Notes: generated by a model from the sequence alone, not told the origin. 64,000 nt of DNA from Mesorhizobium sp. SARCC-RB16n (GCF_008520305.1 NZ_ML703269.1:62001-126000), one strand, 5' to 3'; counted from the first letter of the stretch, positions 7,887-16,508 are shown. A program made the numbers and translations.

Positions 7887-8881
7887 TGTGTCCCTCCCTC
7901 CGTCATCTTGTCGTCGGTCTTGGCGGTGCACGTTGCGGCAAGATCGGACAGATGCGCCCTGAAGTCCGCAGTCTGGTCGTTGTTGTAGAGCCTATCAAGA
8001 GAAGCTTCGCCTTCGAGCGTCTCGAGCATGCAGCCGCAATAGCTCGAACAGAAGGTTGCGTTGCGCATCTGCTCGCATGAGCGCTGGCAGGTTTTCAGGA
8101 AATTGACCCGCGGGGGGTCGATCTGGGCCGGCATCACTTGCGAGAACAGCCAGACGCAACCGATCAGCAGCGGCTGGTGGATCAGGTAGAAGGCCAGGCT
8201 GTGGCGGCCGATGAAGACCAGCGGATTGGCCCAGCGGCCGGGCACGAGGCTCGCCAGGCGGGCCCGTATGCCGGAAGCGGAAGCGAGTTTCGCCGCCCCG
8301 AGGCCGAGAAGCACGGCGCCGAACCATGGAAACAGCGGCACGTAGTCGTTGGAGCGCGGATTGATTGCCGACAGGCCTATCCACCACAGCCAGGGGTGAT
8401 CGAGGGCCTCGAAGCGCAGGTAGACGGGCGCCGCGATGACGAGCGCGGCGACGACAAGCGTCAGCAGCGCCGGCAGGCGCAGGAAGGCGAGGCCAAGCAG
8501 GCTGGCGAGCGCGATCTCGTGCAGGATGCCGAAGAAGATGAATCCGTCGGGCGTGGCGATGCGGGTGATGACCGAGATGGCGACCGCGGCACCTGCGATC
8601 ATGGCGAACCGCTTCCAGAAGCCGTTCCAGCGGATTTGTCGGCCATGGGCGAGATAGAGGCTGACCCCGACCAGGAACAGGAAGGTCGAGGCGATGCAGC
8701 GAGCGTAGATCTTCCACCAGCCGAAAGCGGTGAGACCGGGATCGGTGTAGCCGAAGAATTCCAGGTCCCAGGTGAAATGGTAGCTCGCCATCGCGATCAG
8801 CGCGAAGCCGCGCAAGATATCGATGGCGACGATGCGCTTCGATGGCTCCGGAACGGGTGCGGTCGGCGTTTGGATGCTCAT
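7883..8881 (-). CDS. DUF1624 / heparan-alpha-glucosaminide N-acetyltransferase-like membrane protein with Cys-rich tail
   Basis: A 332-residue polytopic membrane protein. The N-terminus RIVAIDILRGFALIAMASYHFTWDLEFFG is the DUF1624 signature, and FIGRHSLAFYLIHQPLL lies near the end of the membrane region, as in related acyltransferases. After the last helix is a soluble tail of about 75 residues with closely spaced cysteines (CQRSCEQM, then CSSYCGCM), resembling a small metal site or disulfide knot. The natural substrate is unknown. The start at 8881 gives the family N-terminus. It is co-transcribed with the downstream methyltransferase-like gene (four-base overlap). Confidence 0.8.
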   Translation of the reverse strand: MSIQTPTAPVPEPSKRIVAIDILRGFALIAMASYHFTWDLEFFGYTDPGLTAFGWWKIYARCIASTFLFLVGVSLYLAHGRQIRWNGFWKRFAMIAGAAVAISVITRIATPDGFIFFGILHEIALASLLGLAFLRLPALLTLVVAALVIAAPVYLRFEALDHPWLWWIGLSAINPRSNDYVPLFPWFGAVLLGLGAAKLASASGIRARLASLVPGRWANPLVFIGRHSLAFYLIHQPLLIGCVWLFSQVMPAQIDPPRVNFLKTCQRSCEQMRNATFCSSYCGCMLETLEGEASLDRLYNNDQTADFRAHLSDLAATCTAKTDDKMTEGGTQ

Positions 8882-9116
8882 GGTCTCGCGATCTGATTCA
8901 GCCCCTGCAAGACGACTATCACGGTTGCACCGGATAGAAGAAGACCGGTCGCCCGGGCCGGACCGCGCGGCGGAGGCCGCGCCAGCCACCGGGTTGGGCC
9001 AGCGCGGGAAAGCCTTTGACCGGCTTCGCTTTTTGCCGGATATGCGTCGGTTTCCTCTTAATGGGCCTGAAATGTCCACGGCAGATTTGACGCCGCGATT
9101 CTGCTTTGGGGAAGCA

Positions 9117-10316
9117 ATGTCCACCCATGTTCGCCATCCGATCTGGCTTCCGGCCCTCAAGGCCGCGGACGCGCGCACCTTCGCCTCGCTCTACGCGGTC
9201 GAATCCTTCGCCCGCGCCATGGTGTCGAGCGTCATCCCGATCCAGGCCTACGAGATTCTCCACAATGAGCAGATCGTCTCGATCCTCTACACCGTCGTGT
9301 CCATGATCGGCCTGTCGGTGACCTTGTTCATGCCGATGCTGATCCGCCGCTTTGCACGGCGCTGGGTCTACACGGCAGGCGCCTGCCTACTCGCCATCGG
9401 CTCGCTGTTCTTCGTCACCCATACGCTCGCCGGGCAACTGGCCGGCATGCTGTGCCGCGTCATGGGCGCCAGCGCGCTGTCGATCACGCTCAACCTCTAC
9501 ATCATGGACCACATCCGCAAGACCGACTTCATGCAGGCCGAGTCGCTGCGCATGGCGTGGTCGATGGTTGCGTGGACCTGCGGGCCGACGCTCGGCATCT
9601 TCCTCTATGCGCATTTCGGCATTTATGCCGCGCATGGCGCGGTGGCGGTTTTCGCCATGGCCTTGCTGGCGCTGTTCTGGTTCTATCGGCTCAGCGACAA
9701 CACCTCCATCCAGCCGGGCAGGACGCGGCCGGCCAATCCGCTCGCCAATATCGGGCGCTTCGTCGCTCAGCCGAGGCTCCGGCTCGCCTGGCTGATCGCC
9801 TTTGGCCGCTCCTGCTTCTGGACGACGTTCTTCGTCTATGGACCGCTCTTCATGGTCATCACCGGCGAGGGCGAACTGGCCGGCGGCCTGCTGGTCTCGG
9901 CCGGCAACGCGTTGCTGTTCATGGCGATCTTCTGGGGCAAGGCGGGGAAACGCTTCGGCGGCCGTAGGACCATGACTTTTGCCTATTTCGCCATGTCGGC
10001 GGCGCTGCTCGCCGCGGGCACGGTCGGAGCGGCAGCGCCCTTGCTGACCGGCGCCTTCCTATTGTGCGGCGCCTTCTTCACCATCGCGCTCGATGCACTG
10101 GGCTCAACCGCCTTCATGCGCTCAGTGCGCTCCTATGAGCGCGCGCAGATGGCGGCGGTCTACCGCACCTATCTCGACTTTTCCGAACTGACGCCACCGC
10201 TGGTCTATTCGGTGGTGCTGGCCTTCTTCGGGTTGGGATCGGTGTTCGTCACGCTCGGCCTGCTGGCCGCGTTTTGCGGTTTCATGACGTGGCGATATCT
10301 GCCGAAATCCCTCTAG
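9117..10316 (+). CDS. Major facilitator superfamily transporter
   Basis: A 399-residue protein with about twelve hydrophobic segments. It has a loop 2-3 region MLIRRFARRWVYTAG and a central cytosolic loop near residues 200-220 (TSIQPGRTRPANPLANIG), the usual two-domain MFS layout. The ATG at 9117 was preferred because GGGGAA lies five bases before it; an in-frame ATG 15 codons earlier has a poorer site. No substrate can be read from the sequence. It stands alone, divergent from the DUF1624 pair and converging on the Rieske gene, with two bases between the stops. Confidence 0.85.
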   Translation: MSTHVRHPIWLPALKAADARTFASLYAVESFARAMVSSVIPIQAYEILHNEQIVSILYTVVSMIGLSVTLFMPMLIRRFARRWVYTAGACLLAIGSLFFVTHTLAGQLAGMLCRVMGASALSITLNLYIMDHIRKTDFMQAESLRMAWSMVAWTCGPTLGIFLYAHFGIYAAHGAVAVFAMALLALFWFYRLSDNTSIQPGRTRPANPLANIGRFVAQPRLRLAWLIAFGRSCFWTTFFVYGPLFMVITGEGELAGGLLVSAGNALLFMAIFWGKAGKRFGGRRTMTFAYFAMSAALLAAGTVGAAAPLLTGAFLLCGAFFTIALDALGSTAFMRSVRSYERAQMAAVYRTYLDFSELTPPLVYSVVLAFFGLGSVFVTLGLLAAFCGFMTWRYLPKSL

Positions 10317-10318
10317 AA

Positions 10319-11488
10319 TCAGGGCAAAACCGCTGCGTGGCGCTCGCGCACCCAGTTGTGAAAGCGGTGCAAGTCATACTCCTCGGGCATCAGCACGCCG
10401 GCTGTATGGCGCATCGAGCGCAGGCCCCTCTGGTTGACCTCGCAAATCGCTGCATCCTCCTCCAGTACCTGTGTGCCGAAGGCGATGATGTTGTCGATAT
10501 CGGTCTCGGCGAGCGCCTCGGGCGCGAACAGCCACTCCGCGACAAGCTCCGTCTGTTCGGGACCGAGCGGCACCAGCCGGACAGTCCTGACATAGTCGAC
10601 ATGGCCGACGATGAACATCGAAGGCAAGCTGGTGGCGTAGGTCTGGCCGGCGATGCGTTCGGCTGGCGTCAGGTCCGGGAAGACCGGCCCATGCGTCTGG
10701 CCGTCGCGCGACCATGTCTCAGCCCCGGCGCGCAGGCCGCCGGAAAATTCCGGCGCGTCATTGTCGGCGTGGCGGAGCCATTCGGGATCGTCATGCCGGC
10801 TCATCAGGCCGCGGCCATAGATCGGCACCAGCCGCGACAGGTCCTTGTGGACGCCCGGGCAGTGCAGGCACTCGTTGAAGTTTTCCCAAAAGATTTTCCA
10901 GTTGCAGTTCATCACCTTGCGCAGCACATGGCCTGACACTAACGATTCGAGCGGCCAGTTGCCGAGGTTGCCGGAAGCGGGATCGAAGGAGGATTGCGCC
11001 GAGCCGGCAGCATCTTCGGCAAGATTGACGAAGACGAAGCCTCGCCACACCGAAAGGGCGACGCGATAAAGCGGGTGATCGGCCTTGTCGAAGCCGTCAG
11101 GCAGCGACTTCGATGGCACGCGCACAAGGTCGCCGCGCAGCGAATAGGACCAGGCGTGGTAGGGGCAGGTTATCAGCCGTGCTTTCAGCCGGCCCTCACT
11201 CTCCTGGCAAAGCTGCGAGCCGCGATGCCGGCACGTGTTGTGGAAGGCGCGCAACGCGCCGGTCTCGTCGCGCAGCACGATGATGTCCTGCGTGCCGATA
11301 CGGAATCGGCGGAAGGCCAGAGGCTGGGGAAGGTCGGCCTCGCGGCAGACGAGCAGCCAGCTTCTGTACCAGATGGCGTCGAGATCACGCTGATAGTTCT
11401 CATGGTCCCAATATGCCGATGAGGGCAGCGTCGGCTCGGTTCGGGTCAGGCCGTTATAGGGATCGCGCTCGCTGGCATTGGGCTGCAT
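10319..11488 (-). CDS. Rieske non-heme iron oxygenase, quaternary-amine (GbcA/CntA/Stc2-like) type
   Basis: A 389-residue oxygenase alpha subunit. The Rieske [2Fe-2S] ligands are C86 and H88 (CRHRG) and C108 and H111 (CPYH). The mononuclear iron site is in ENFNECLHCPGVH, with H209 and H214. The residue bridging the two centres is Glu (E206) rather than the Asp of aromatic dioxygenases. This is known for carnitine oxygenase CntA and relatives acting on quaternary amines. Glycine betaine, proline betaine or carnitine are therefore likelier substrates than aromatics. No ferredoxin/flavin reductase partner gene is nearby. The start at 11488 has AGGAAG; an alternative lies 11 codons upstream. It is monocistronic. 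Confidence 0.82.
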   Translation of the reverse strand: MQPNASERDPYNGLTRTEPTLPSSAYWDHENYQRDLDAIWYRSWLLVCREADLPQPLAFRRFRIGTQDIIVLRDETGALRAFHNTCRHRGSQLCQESEGRLKARLITCPYHAWSYSLRGDLVRVPSKSLPDGFDKADHPLYRVALSVWRGFVFVNLAEDAAGSAQSSFDPASGNLGNWPLESLVSGHVLRKVMNCNWKIFWENFNECLHCPGVHKDLSRLVPIYGRGLMSRHDDPEWLRHADNDAPEFSGGLRAGAETWSRDGQTHGPVFPDLTPAERIAGQTYATSLPSMFIVGHVDYVRTVRLVPLGPEQTELVAEWLFAPEALAETDIDNIIAFGTQVLEEDAAICEVNQRGLRSMRHTAGVLMPEEYDLHRFHNWVRERHAAVLP

Positions 11489-11639
11489 GGCTGGCTTCCT
11501 GTGAGGGTTGCCAGCCGACACCCGGCCAGGAAGTTTGTCAATCAGGACGGGATGGGAGCAGCCTTGCCGATGCGACGCTCCTGCGCTGCCGGCTGTCGGA
11601 ATTTGGTTTGCCGGGCGCGGCGAATTTCCCTATAGTCAC

Positions 11640-11853
11640 CAACGTCGTCGGTTCCTTTTTTGGGAGCCAAGAGGGAATGCGGTGCGGGCGAGGTTTCGCC
11701 CAATGCCGTGGCTGCCCCCGCAACTGTGTGCGGTAGTCCTCTCCATATGCCACTGAAGGTTTTCCTTCGGGAAGGTGGGGAAGGGCGCTTATCCGCGAGC
11801 CAGGAGACCTGCCGGCGACAGGAAACAGACTTCGATGCCCTCGGGTGGAGGGC
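11640..11853 (+). promoter_or_regulatory. Cobalamin (AdoCbl) riboswitch
   Basis: The leader of cbtB contains the B12 box GCCAGGAGACCTGCC at 11799-11813 and the conserved 5' block GAGGGAATGCGGTG at 11671-11684, with the expected intervening stems. After the aptamer, a GCCCTC/GAGGGC hairpin (11837-11853) ends two bases before the AAAGGA ribosome site (11855-11860). This suggests translational control of cbtB when cobalamin is bound. Boundaries are approximate. It should repress the cobalt transport and cobalamin genes downstream when the vitamin is plentiful. Confidence 0.93.
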
Positions 11854-11866
11854 GAAAGGACAAGAC

Positions 11867-12046
11867 ATGACTACCGCTTCCGTCTCCCTCGGCGCCTCGG
11901 TCTCCTCGCAGTCGCGCTTCATGCAACTCGCGCTCGCGGCGCTGCTCGGCATCTTCGTCGTCGGCTTTGTCGGCTTCTCGCATATCGATGCGGTCCACAA
12001 TGCTGCCCACGACTATCGCCACTCGATGGCGTTTCCCTGCCACTGA
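11867..12046 (+). CDS. cbtB: CbtB, small subunit of predicted cobalt transporter
   Basis: A 59-residue protein with one transmembrane helix (about 18-36). Its His-rich C-terminus HIDAVHNAAHDYRHSMAFPCH is the CbtB signature and a likely cobalt-binding site. It is the first gene after the cobalamin riboswitch and is followed 15 bases later by cbtA, the usual arrangement. The start at 11867 has AAAGGA. Transport activity of CbtAB is predicted from B12 riboswitch co-occurrence across bacteria rather than shown here. Confidence 0.92.
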   Translation: MTTASVSLGASVSSQSRFMQLALAALLGIFVVGFVGFSHIDAVHNAAHDYRHSMAFPCH

Positions 12047-12061
12047 CGAGGACCTGACATC

Positions 12062-12862
12062 ATGAATCTGTTTCGCAACGTCGTGTTCGTCGCGGCGATC
12101 GCAGGGCTCGTGGCCGGCGTCGTCCTCGCCTGCATGCAGGCCTACGCGACCGTGCCGCTGATCCTCAAGGCGGAAGTCTACGAAAAGGCCGGCGGCGGCC
12201 ATCACCATGACCACGCGGCCGCACCGGCGGCTAGCAACGACGCCATGAAAGCGGTGCCCCCCGCCGGAAATGCGATGAGTTCTGCCGCGCCAGCACCCGC
12301 CGATGCCATGGCGCCGGCGGAGGATGAAGGCTGGGCGCCGGCCGACGGTTTCGAGCGTTTCGCCTTCAGCGTGGTTGCCAATATCGTCACCGGCATAGGC
12401 TTCGCGCTGGTCCTGGTCGCGGTTTCCGAGTTTGCCGGCGGCGTCGGCAACTGGCGCCAGGGCGTGTTCTGGGGACTGGCCGGCTTTGCCGTGTTCACGC
12501 TGGCGCCAGGCCTCGGCCTGCAGCCGGAACTTCCGGCGATGCCGGCGGCCGATCTGCTTCCGCGCCAGATCTGGTGGACGGCAACGGCGGCGGCGACCGC
12601 TATGGGCCTCGGCCTGATCGTGTTTCGCAGATCGCTGCCGCTGACCATCCTCGCCGTCTTGCTGATCGTTGCCCCGCATATGGTCGGCGCGCCGCAGCCC
12701 GACAGTTTCGAGACACCGATCCCGGAAGGACTGCACCATCAGTTCGTGGTGGCGGTGACGCTGACCAATCTGGTGTTCTGGCTGGTGCTCGGCGCAGTCG
12801 TGGGTGTGGTGCGCGGGCGCTTCACCGGCACGGCGACCAGTCTGCGCGACAGTTTTGCCTGA
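12062..12862 (+). CDS. cbtA: CbtA, membrane subunit of predicted cobalt transporter
   Basis: A 266-residue membrane protein with about six helices. The first helix (about 7-30) is followed by a periplasmic His cluster (GGGHHHDHAA, about 40-50) and an Ala/Pro-rich linker (about 52-85). Later segments include PAMPAADLLPRQIWW and APHMVGAPQPDSFETPIPEGLHHQF, typical of CbtA. With CbtB it should import cobalt for cobalamin synthesis under riboswitch control. Its 3' end overlaps the likely cobU start by eight bases. Confidence 0.92.
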   Translation: MNLFRNVVFVAAIAGLVAGVVLACMQAYATVPLILKAEVYEKAGGGHHHDHAAAPAASNDAMKAVPPAGNAMSSAAPAPADAMAPAEDEGWAPADGFERFAFSVVANIVTGIGFALVLVAVSEFAGGVGNWRQGVFWGLAGFAVFTLAPGLGLQPELPAMPAADLLPRQIWWTATAAATAMGLGLIVFRRSLPLTILAVLLIVAPHMVGAPQPDSFETPIPEGLHHQFVVAVTLTNLVFWLVLGAVVGVVRGRFTGTATSLRDSFA

Positions 12863-13370
12863 TCGCGGCAAGCTGACCTTGATTATCGGTGGTGCGCGCT
12901 CTGGCAAGAGCGCGCACGCCGAAACCCTGGTGACGGCATTGCCCTCGCCATGGGCCTATATTGCCACGGCGCAAGCCTATGACGACGAGATGCGTGAGCG
13001 CATCGCGCTGCACCGCTCGCGGCGCGGCGAGGGCTGGTTGACCATCGATGCGCCTCTCGACCTTGCCGAAGCGCTGGAGGCGTTGCCGGATGATCAGCCG
13101 GTGCTTATCGACTGCCTGACGCTATGGTTGACCAATCATATGCTGGCCGATCACGACGTGGAGGCGGAGTGCCGACGGCTGGCCGACGTGCTGTCGCGGC
13201 CGCGCGGGCCGTGGTTCGTGGTGTCGAACGAGGTCGGGCAAGGCATCGTGCCCGACAACGCACTGGCGCGCAGGTTTCGCGACGATGCCGGCCGGCTCAA
13301 CCAGCGGGTCGCAGCGGTTGCCAACGCGGTGCTGCTGATGGTGGCGGGGCTACCGTTCAAGGTGAAGTGA
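12855..13370 (+). CDS. cobU: Adenosylcobinamide kinase / adenosylcobinamide-phosphate guanylyltransferase
   Basis: About 171 residues; called cobP in some alphaproteobacterial nomenclature. It phosphorylates adenosylcobinamide and transfers GMP to it in nucleotide-loop assembly. The P-loop GGARSGKS is at the N-terminus, HRSRRGEGW carries the guanylylated His, and VSNEVGQGIVPDNALARRFRDDAGRLNQ is the conserved C-terminal half. The start is uncertain. TTG at 12855 gives a family-length N-terminus and overlaps the end of cbtA, but it lacks a clear ribosome site, so coupling to cbtA is likely. An in-frame ATG at 12804 would add 17 unlikely residues. Confidence 0.9.
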   Translation: MPDRGKLTLIIGGARSGKSAHAETLVTALPSPWAYIATAQAYDDEMRERIALHRSRRGEGWLTIDAPLDLAEALEALPDDQPVLIDCLTLWLTNHMLADHDVEAECRRLADVLSRPRGPWFVVSNEVGQGIVPDNALARRFRDDAGRLNQRVAAVANAVLLMVAGLPFKVK

Positions 13371-13371
13371 A

Positions 13372-13986
13372 ATGACTGATATCGACGACAAGGATGAAGA
13401 ACGCCATCGCGCCAAGATGGCCAAGCGCAAGGCGGTGCAGGACGCCGAGGTTGCCGGCAAGACGATCGAGAAGGGGTTGCTGATCGTCAACACCGGTCCC
13501 GGCAAGGGCAAGACCACAGCCGCCTTCGGGCTGGCGCTGCGGATGCTCGGTTACGGCAAGCGCGTCGGCGTTGTCCAGTTCATCAAAGGCAAATGGCACA
13601 CCGGCGAGAAGGATGCCTTTGCCGCCTTTGGCGACCGCGTCGTCTGGCATGCGATGGGCGAGGGCTTCACCTGGGAGACGCAGGACCTGAAGCGCGACAT
13701 CGCCGCTGCCGAGGCTGCCTGGGCCAAGGCTGTCGAGTTGATCGCCGATCCGTCGATCAGCCTCGTCGTGCTCGACGAGCTCAACATCGCGTTGCGCTAC
13801 GAATATCTCGATCTCAACAAGGTGGTCGCCGCGCTGAAGGACCGGCGCGAAGGCCTGCATGTCGTCGTCACCGGCCGCAACGCCAAGCCAGCGCTGGTTG
13901 AGGCAGCGGATCTGGTCACCGAGATGGGCGTGACCAAGCATCATTTCTCGGCCGGCGTGAAAGCGCAGCAGGGGATAGAGTTTTAG
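13372..13986 (+). CDS. cobO: Cob(I)yrinic acid a,c-diamide adenosyltransferase
   Basis: A 204-residue CobA/CobO/BtuR-family enzyme that adenosylates Co(I) corrinoids using ATP. The P-loop NTGPGKGKTTAAFG is at about 40-53. The conserved segments VVQFIKGKWHTGE, LVVLDELNIALRYEYLD and HVVVTGRNA follow in order. The ATG at 13372 is one base after the cobU stop. It is the last gene of the riboswitch operon and overlaps the 3' end of the convergent cobD by four bases (13983-13986). Confidence 0.94.
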   Translation: MTDIDDKDEERHRAKMAKRKAVQDAEVAGKTIEKGLLIVNTGPGKGKTTAAFGLALRMLGYGKRVGVVQFIKGKWHTGEKDAFAAFGDRVVWHAMGEGFTWETQDLKRDIAAAEAAWAKAVELIADPSISLVVLDELNIALRYEYLDLNKVVAALKDRREGLHVVVTGRNAKPALVEAADLVTEMGVTKHHFSAGVKAQQGIEF

Positions 13987-14957
13987 AACACCAGAACAGC
14001 GGTCACCGCGACTAGGCCGAACAAGCCGATCAGCAGGAAATCGGCGACACGGTAGAGTTTCAGCGCGCGCCTTATATCGCCGCTGTCGACATCGCGGCGG
14101 CCGCCTTCGCCCATGAAGACGTCGTCGACCACGAGGCCGCCATAGCTGCGTGGCCCGGCGAGCGCCAGACCAAGCGCGCCGGCCATGGCCGCTTCCGGCC
14201 AGCCGGCATTGGGCGAGCGGTGTTTTTTCGCGTCGCGCCGTACCGCTTTCCAGGCGCCGTGAGGGTCGGCATCCTCGACCAGGAAGGAAGCGAGCACGAT
14301 CAGCAGCGCCGTCAGCCGCGACGCCGGCAGGTTGATCCAATCGTCGAAGCGCGCCGCTGCCCAGCCGAAGGCCTCGTGGCGCGGGGTGCGGTGGCCGATC
14401 ATCGAATCTGCAGTATTGGCCGCCTTGTATGCAGCGCCACCGGCCAGCCCGCCCACGCCGGTCCAGAAAGCGGGGGCGACGATGCCATCGGAAAAATTCT
14501 CAGCCAGGCTTTCGATCGCGGCACGGCAGACGCCGGCGCGGTCCAGCGTTTCGGGATCACGGCCGACGATCCGCGAGACGGCGGCTCGGCCCATGTCGAG
14601 GCCTCCACTGTCGAGCGCGTCGGCGACGGCTTCGACATGTTCATGCAGGCTCTTCTGCGACAGAAGCGATGTTGCCAGAAGGACGGCAATGATCCACCCC
14701 AAGGGGACGAACCAGAGCAGAACAAGCTGCACGCAAAGACCTGTTACCGCTGGCACCAGCACGATGACCAAAAGCGCCTGGACACCACGTTGACGACGCA
14801 GCGCGTCGGGATCAGTAGCGCGGTTGAGCCTCAGGTCGAGAAAGGATATCAGCCTGCCGAACCACGTCACCGGATGGCCGATGGCGCGAAACAGCCAGTC
14901 GGGATAACCCAGAGCGAATTCGACAACCAATGACAGGAAAGCGATCAGGACTGACAT
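13983..14957 (-). CDS. cobD: Cobalamin biosynthesis protein CobD (CbiB), adenosylcobinamide-phosphate synthase
   Basis: A 324-residue integral membrane protein that joins adenosylcobyric acid to the aminopropanol(-phosphate) arm. Marks are FALGYPDWLFRAIGHPVTWFGRLI at the N-terminus, ESLAENFSDGIVAPAFW, AYKAANTADSMIGHRTPRHEAFGWAAARFDDW and a hydrophobic C-terminus, all typical of CbiB/CobD. The start at 14957 gives the family N-terminus. Its ATG and that of the divergent cobC share two bases (14956-14957), so the two reading frames begin on top of each other. Confidence 0.94.
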   Translation of the reverse strand: MSVLIAFLSLVVEFALGYPDWLFRAIGHPVTWFGRLISFLDLRLNRATDPDALRRQRGVQALLVIVLVPAVTGLCVQLVLLWFVPLGWIIAVLLATSLLSQKSLHEHVEAVADALDSGGLDMGRAAVSRIVGRDPETLDRAGVCRAAIESLAENFSDGIVAPAFWTGVGGLAGGAAYKAANTADSMIGHRTPRHEAFGWAAARFDDWINLPASRLTALLIVLASFLVEDADPHGAWKAVRRDAKKHRSPNAGWPEAAMAGALGLALAGPRSYGGLVVDDVFMGEGGRRDVDSGDIRRALKLYRVADFLLIGLFGLVAVTAVLVF

Positions 14958-16002
14958 GAAGCTTCTTGAAGGAGCGGTGGACCATGGTGGAAGTCTTGGC
15001 CGGGCCAGGGCGCTTTTCCCCAATGCCGTGCTGCCTTTCGTCGACCTCTCGACCGGTATCAATCCGCACTCCTACCCGCTTTTCGACCTGCCCGCCACCT
15101 CCCTGTGGCGATTGCCGGAGGCCGCGCGCGGGCGCGAACTGACAGCGATTGCAGCCAACACCTATGGGGCGCCTTCCGCAGGAAACGTCGTGTCGGCGCC
15201 GGGTACGCAAATTCTGTTGCCGCGCGTCGCGTCGCTGGTGAAGCCCGGCAAGGCATTGGTGCTGGGGCCGACCTATGCCGAACACGCCCGGGCGGCAGCG
15301 ATTGCCGGGCATGAGGTGGTCGAGGCCCGTGATTTCGCGGCGCTGGCCGACGCTGACCTCGCCATCATCGTCAATCCGAACAATCCGGATGGGCGCGTCA
15401 TCGAACGCGACCGGCTGCTGATGCTGGCTGCAGGACTTCGCGCCAAGGGGGCGCTGCTGGTCGTCGACGAGGCGTTCATGGATGTCGGCCCACGCCAACA
15501 CAGCCTCGCCGGCGATGTCGCCCAGGGCGGTATCGTCGTGCTGCGTTCCTTCGGCAAGTTCTTTGGTCTGGCCGGCCTGCGGCTTGGGTTCGCGCTTGCC
15601 GACGCGCCGACGGCTGAACGGCTGGAGACGCAATTCGGGCCGTGGGCCGTCGCCGGACCGGCACTGGAATACGGCATCCGCGCGCTCGCCGATCTCGACT
15701 GGCAGGACGCGATGCGGGCGTCGCTGGCGGATGCGGCCGCACGGCTTGATGCGCTGTTCGGCCGTTTCGGCGTTCCCGTCGCGGGGGGCACCACATTGTT
15801 CCGCTATCTCAGCCTGCCCGATGCCGGCGGCTTGTTTTCCGCGCTTGGCGAGAGCGGCATCCTGCTCCGGCATTTCTCCAACCGGCCGCATGTCCTGCGC
15901 GCCGGCCTGCCGGGAAGCGAGGAGGAATGGCGCAGGCTCGAATCGGCTCTTGCCGATTGGGAGTCGCGGCGCGAGGATCGGCCGAAAGGTCCGAAACAAT
16001 GA
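14956..16002 (+). CDS. cobC: CobC, threonine-phosphate decarboxylase-like aminotransferase-fold protein
   Basis: A 348-residue PLP-dependent fold-type I enzyme supplying the aminopropanol arm of cobalamin, working with CobD. The N-terminal VDLSTGINPHSYP is diagnostic of CobC/CobD decarboxylases. IIVNPNNPDGRVI and VVDEAFMDVGP bind the cofactor, and the PLP lysine is K201 in LRSFGKFFGLAGLRLGF. The ATG at 14956 lies inside the divergent cobD start codon. Its stop overlaps the next gene by four bases. Confidence 0.92.
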   Translation: MKLLEGAVDHGGSLGRARALFPNAVLPFVDLSTGINPHSYPLFDLPATSLWRLPEAARGRELTAIAANTYGAPSAGNVVSAPGTQILLPRVASLVKPGKALVLGPTYAEHARAAAIAGHEVVEARDFAALADADLAIIVNPNNPDGRVIERDRLLMLAAGLRAKGALLVVDEAFMDVGPRQHSLAGDVAQGGIVVLRSFGKFFGLAGLRLGFALADAPTAERLETQFGPWAVAGPALEYGIRALADLDWQDAMRASLADAAARLDALFGRFGVPVAGGTTLFRYLSLPDAGGLFSALGESGILLRHFSNRPHVLRAGLPGSEEEWRRLESALADWESRREDRPKGPKQ

Positions 16003-16508
16003 TCCATGTCTGTTCGCTGGCGAAGATCGAGGAAACGGTGGCCAGGACCGGCGCCGACCGCATGCTGTCGCTGCTCGCCGCCGGCACCGAGGTGGTGTGT
16101 CCGGCCTCGATCCGTAGGGAGAACCACCTGCATCTGGTCATGCACGACATCGCGGTGGCGCAGGAGGGCATGACCATGCCGGGCGAGGAGCATGTGCGCA
16201 ACCTGCTCGATTTCGCGCGCCGCTGGGACCGTGCGAAGCCGATGCTGGTGCACTGCTATGCCGGCATCAGCCGCTCGACCGCCTCGGCCTATATAATCAC
16301 CGCGGCACTGGCGCCTACACGCAATGAGCTGGAACTGGCGCAGACGTTGCGCGCGCTGTCGCCTTCCGCGACGCCCAATCCGCGGCTGATCGCGGTGGCC
16401 GATACGCTGCTCGGGCGCAATGGCCGCATGATCGAGGCGATCGAGTCGATCGGGCGCGGCGCCGACGCCTTCGAAGGCACGCCCTTCGCCCTCAAGATCG
16501 ACGGTTAG
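15999..16508 (+). CDS. Tyrosine/dual-specificity phosphatase-like protein
   Basis: A 169-residue protein with the cysteine-phosphatase signature HCYAGISRS (C86, R92, CX5R) and a preceding candidate general-acid segment around HDIAVAQEG (about 49-57). It starts inside the cobC stop codon (ATGA at 15999-16002), so it is translationally coupled to cobC. A CobC-coupled phosphatase might act on a phosphorylated cobalamin intermediate or simply be co-transcribed. The sequence does not say which. The stop abuts that of the convergent creatininase-like gene with no spacer. Confidence 0.82.
   Translation: MIHVCSLAKIEETVARTGADRMLSLLAAGTEVVCPASIRRENHLHLVMHDIAVAQEGMTMPGEEHVRNLLDFARRWDRAKPMLVHCYAGISRSTASAYIITAALAPTRNELELAQTLRALSPSATPNPRLIAVADTLLGRNGRMIEAIESIGRGADAFEGTPFALKIDG

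Noticed and set aside
11522-11640. Second riboswitch or small RNA upstream of the Rieske gene
   Set aside because: No conserved box or stable stem was seen outside the cobalamin riboswitch.
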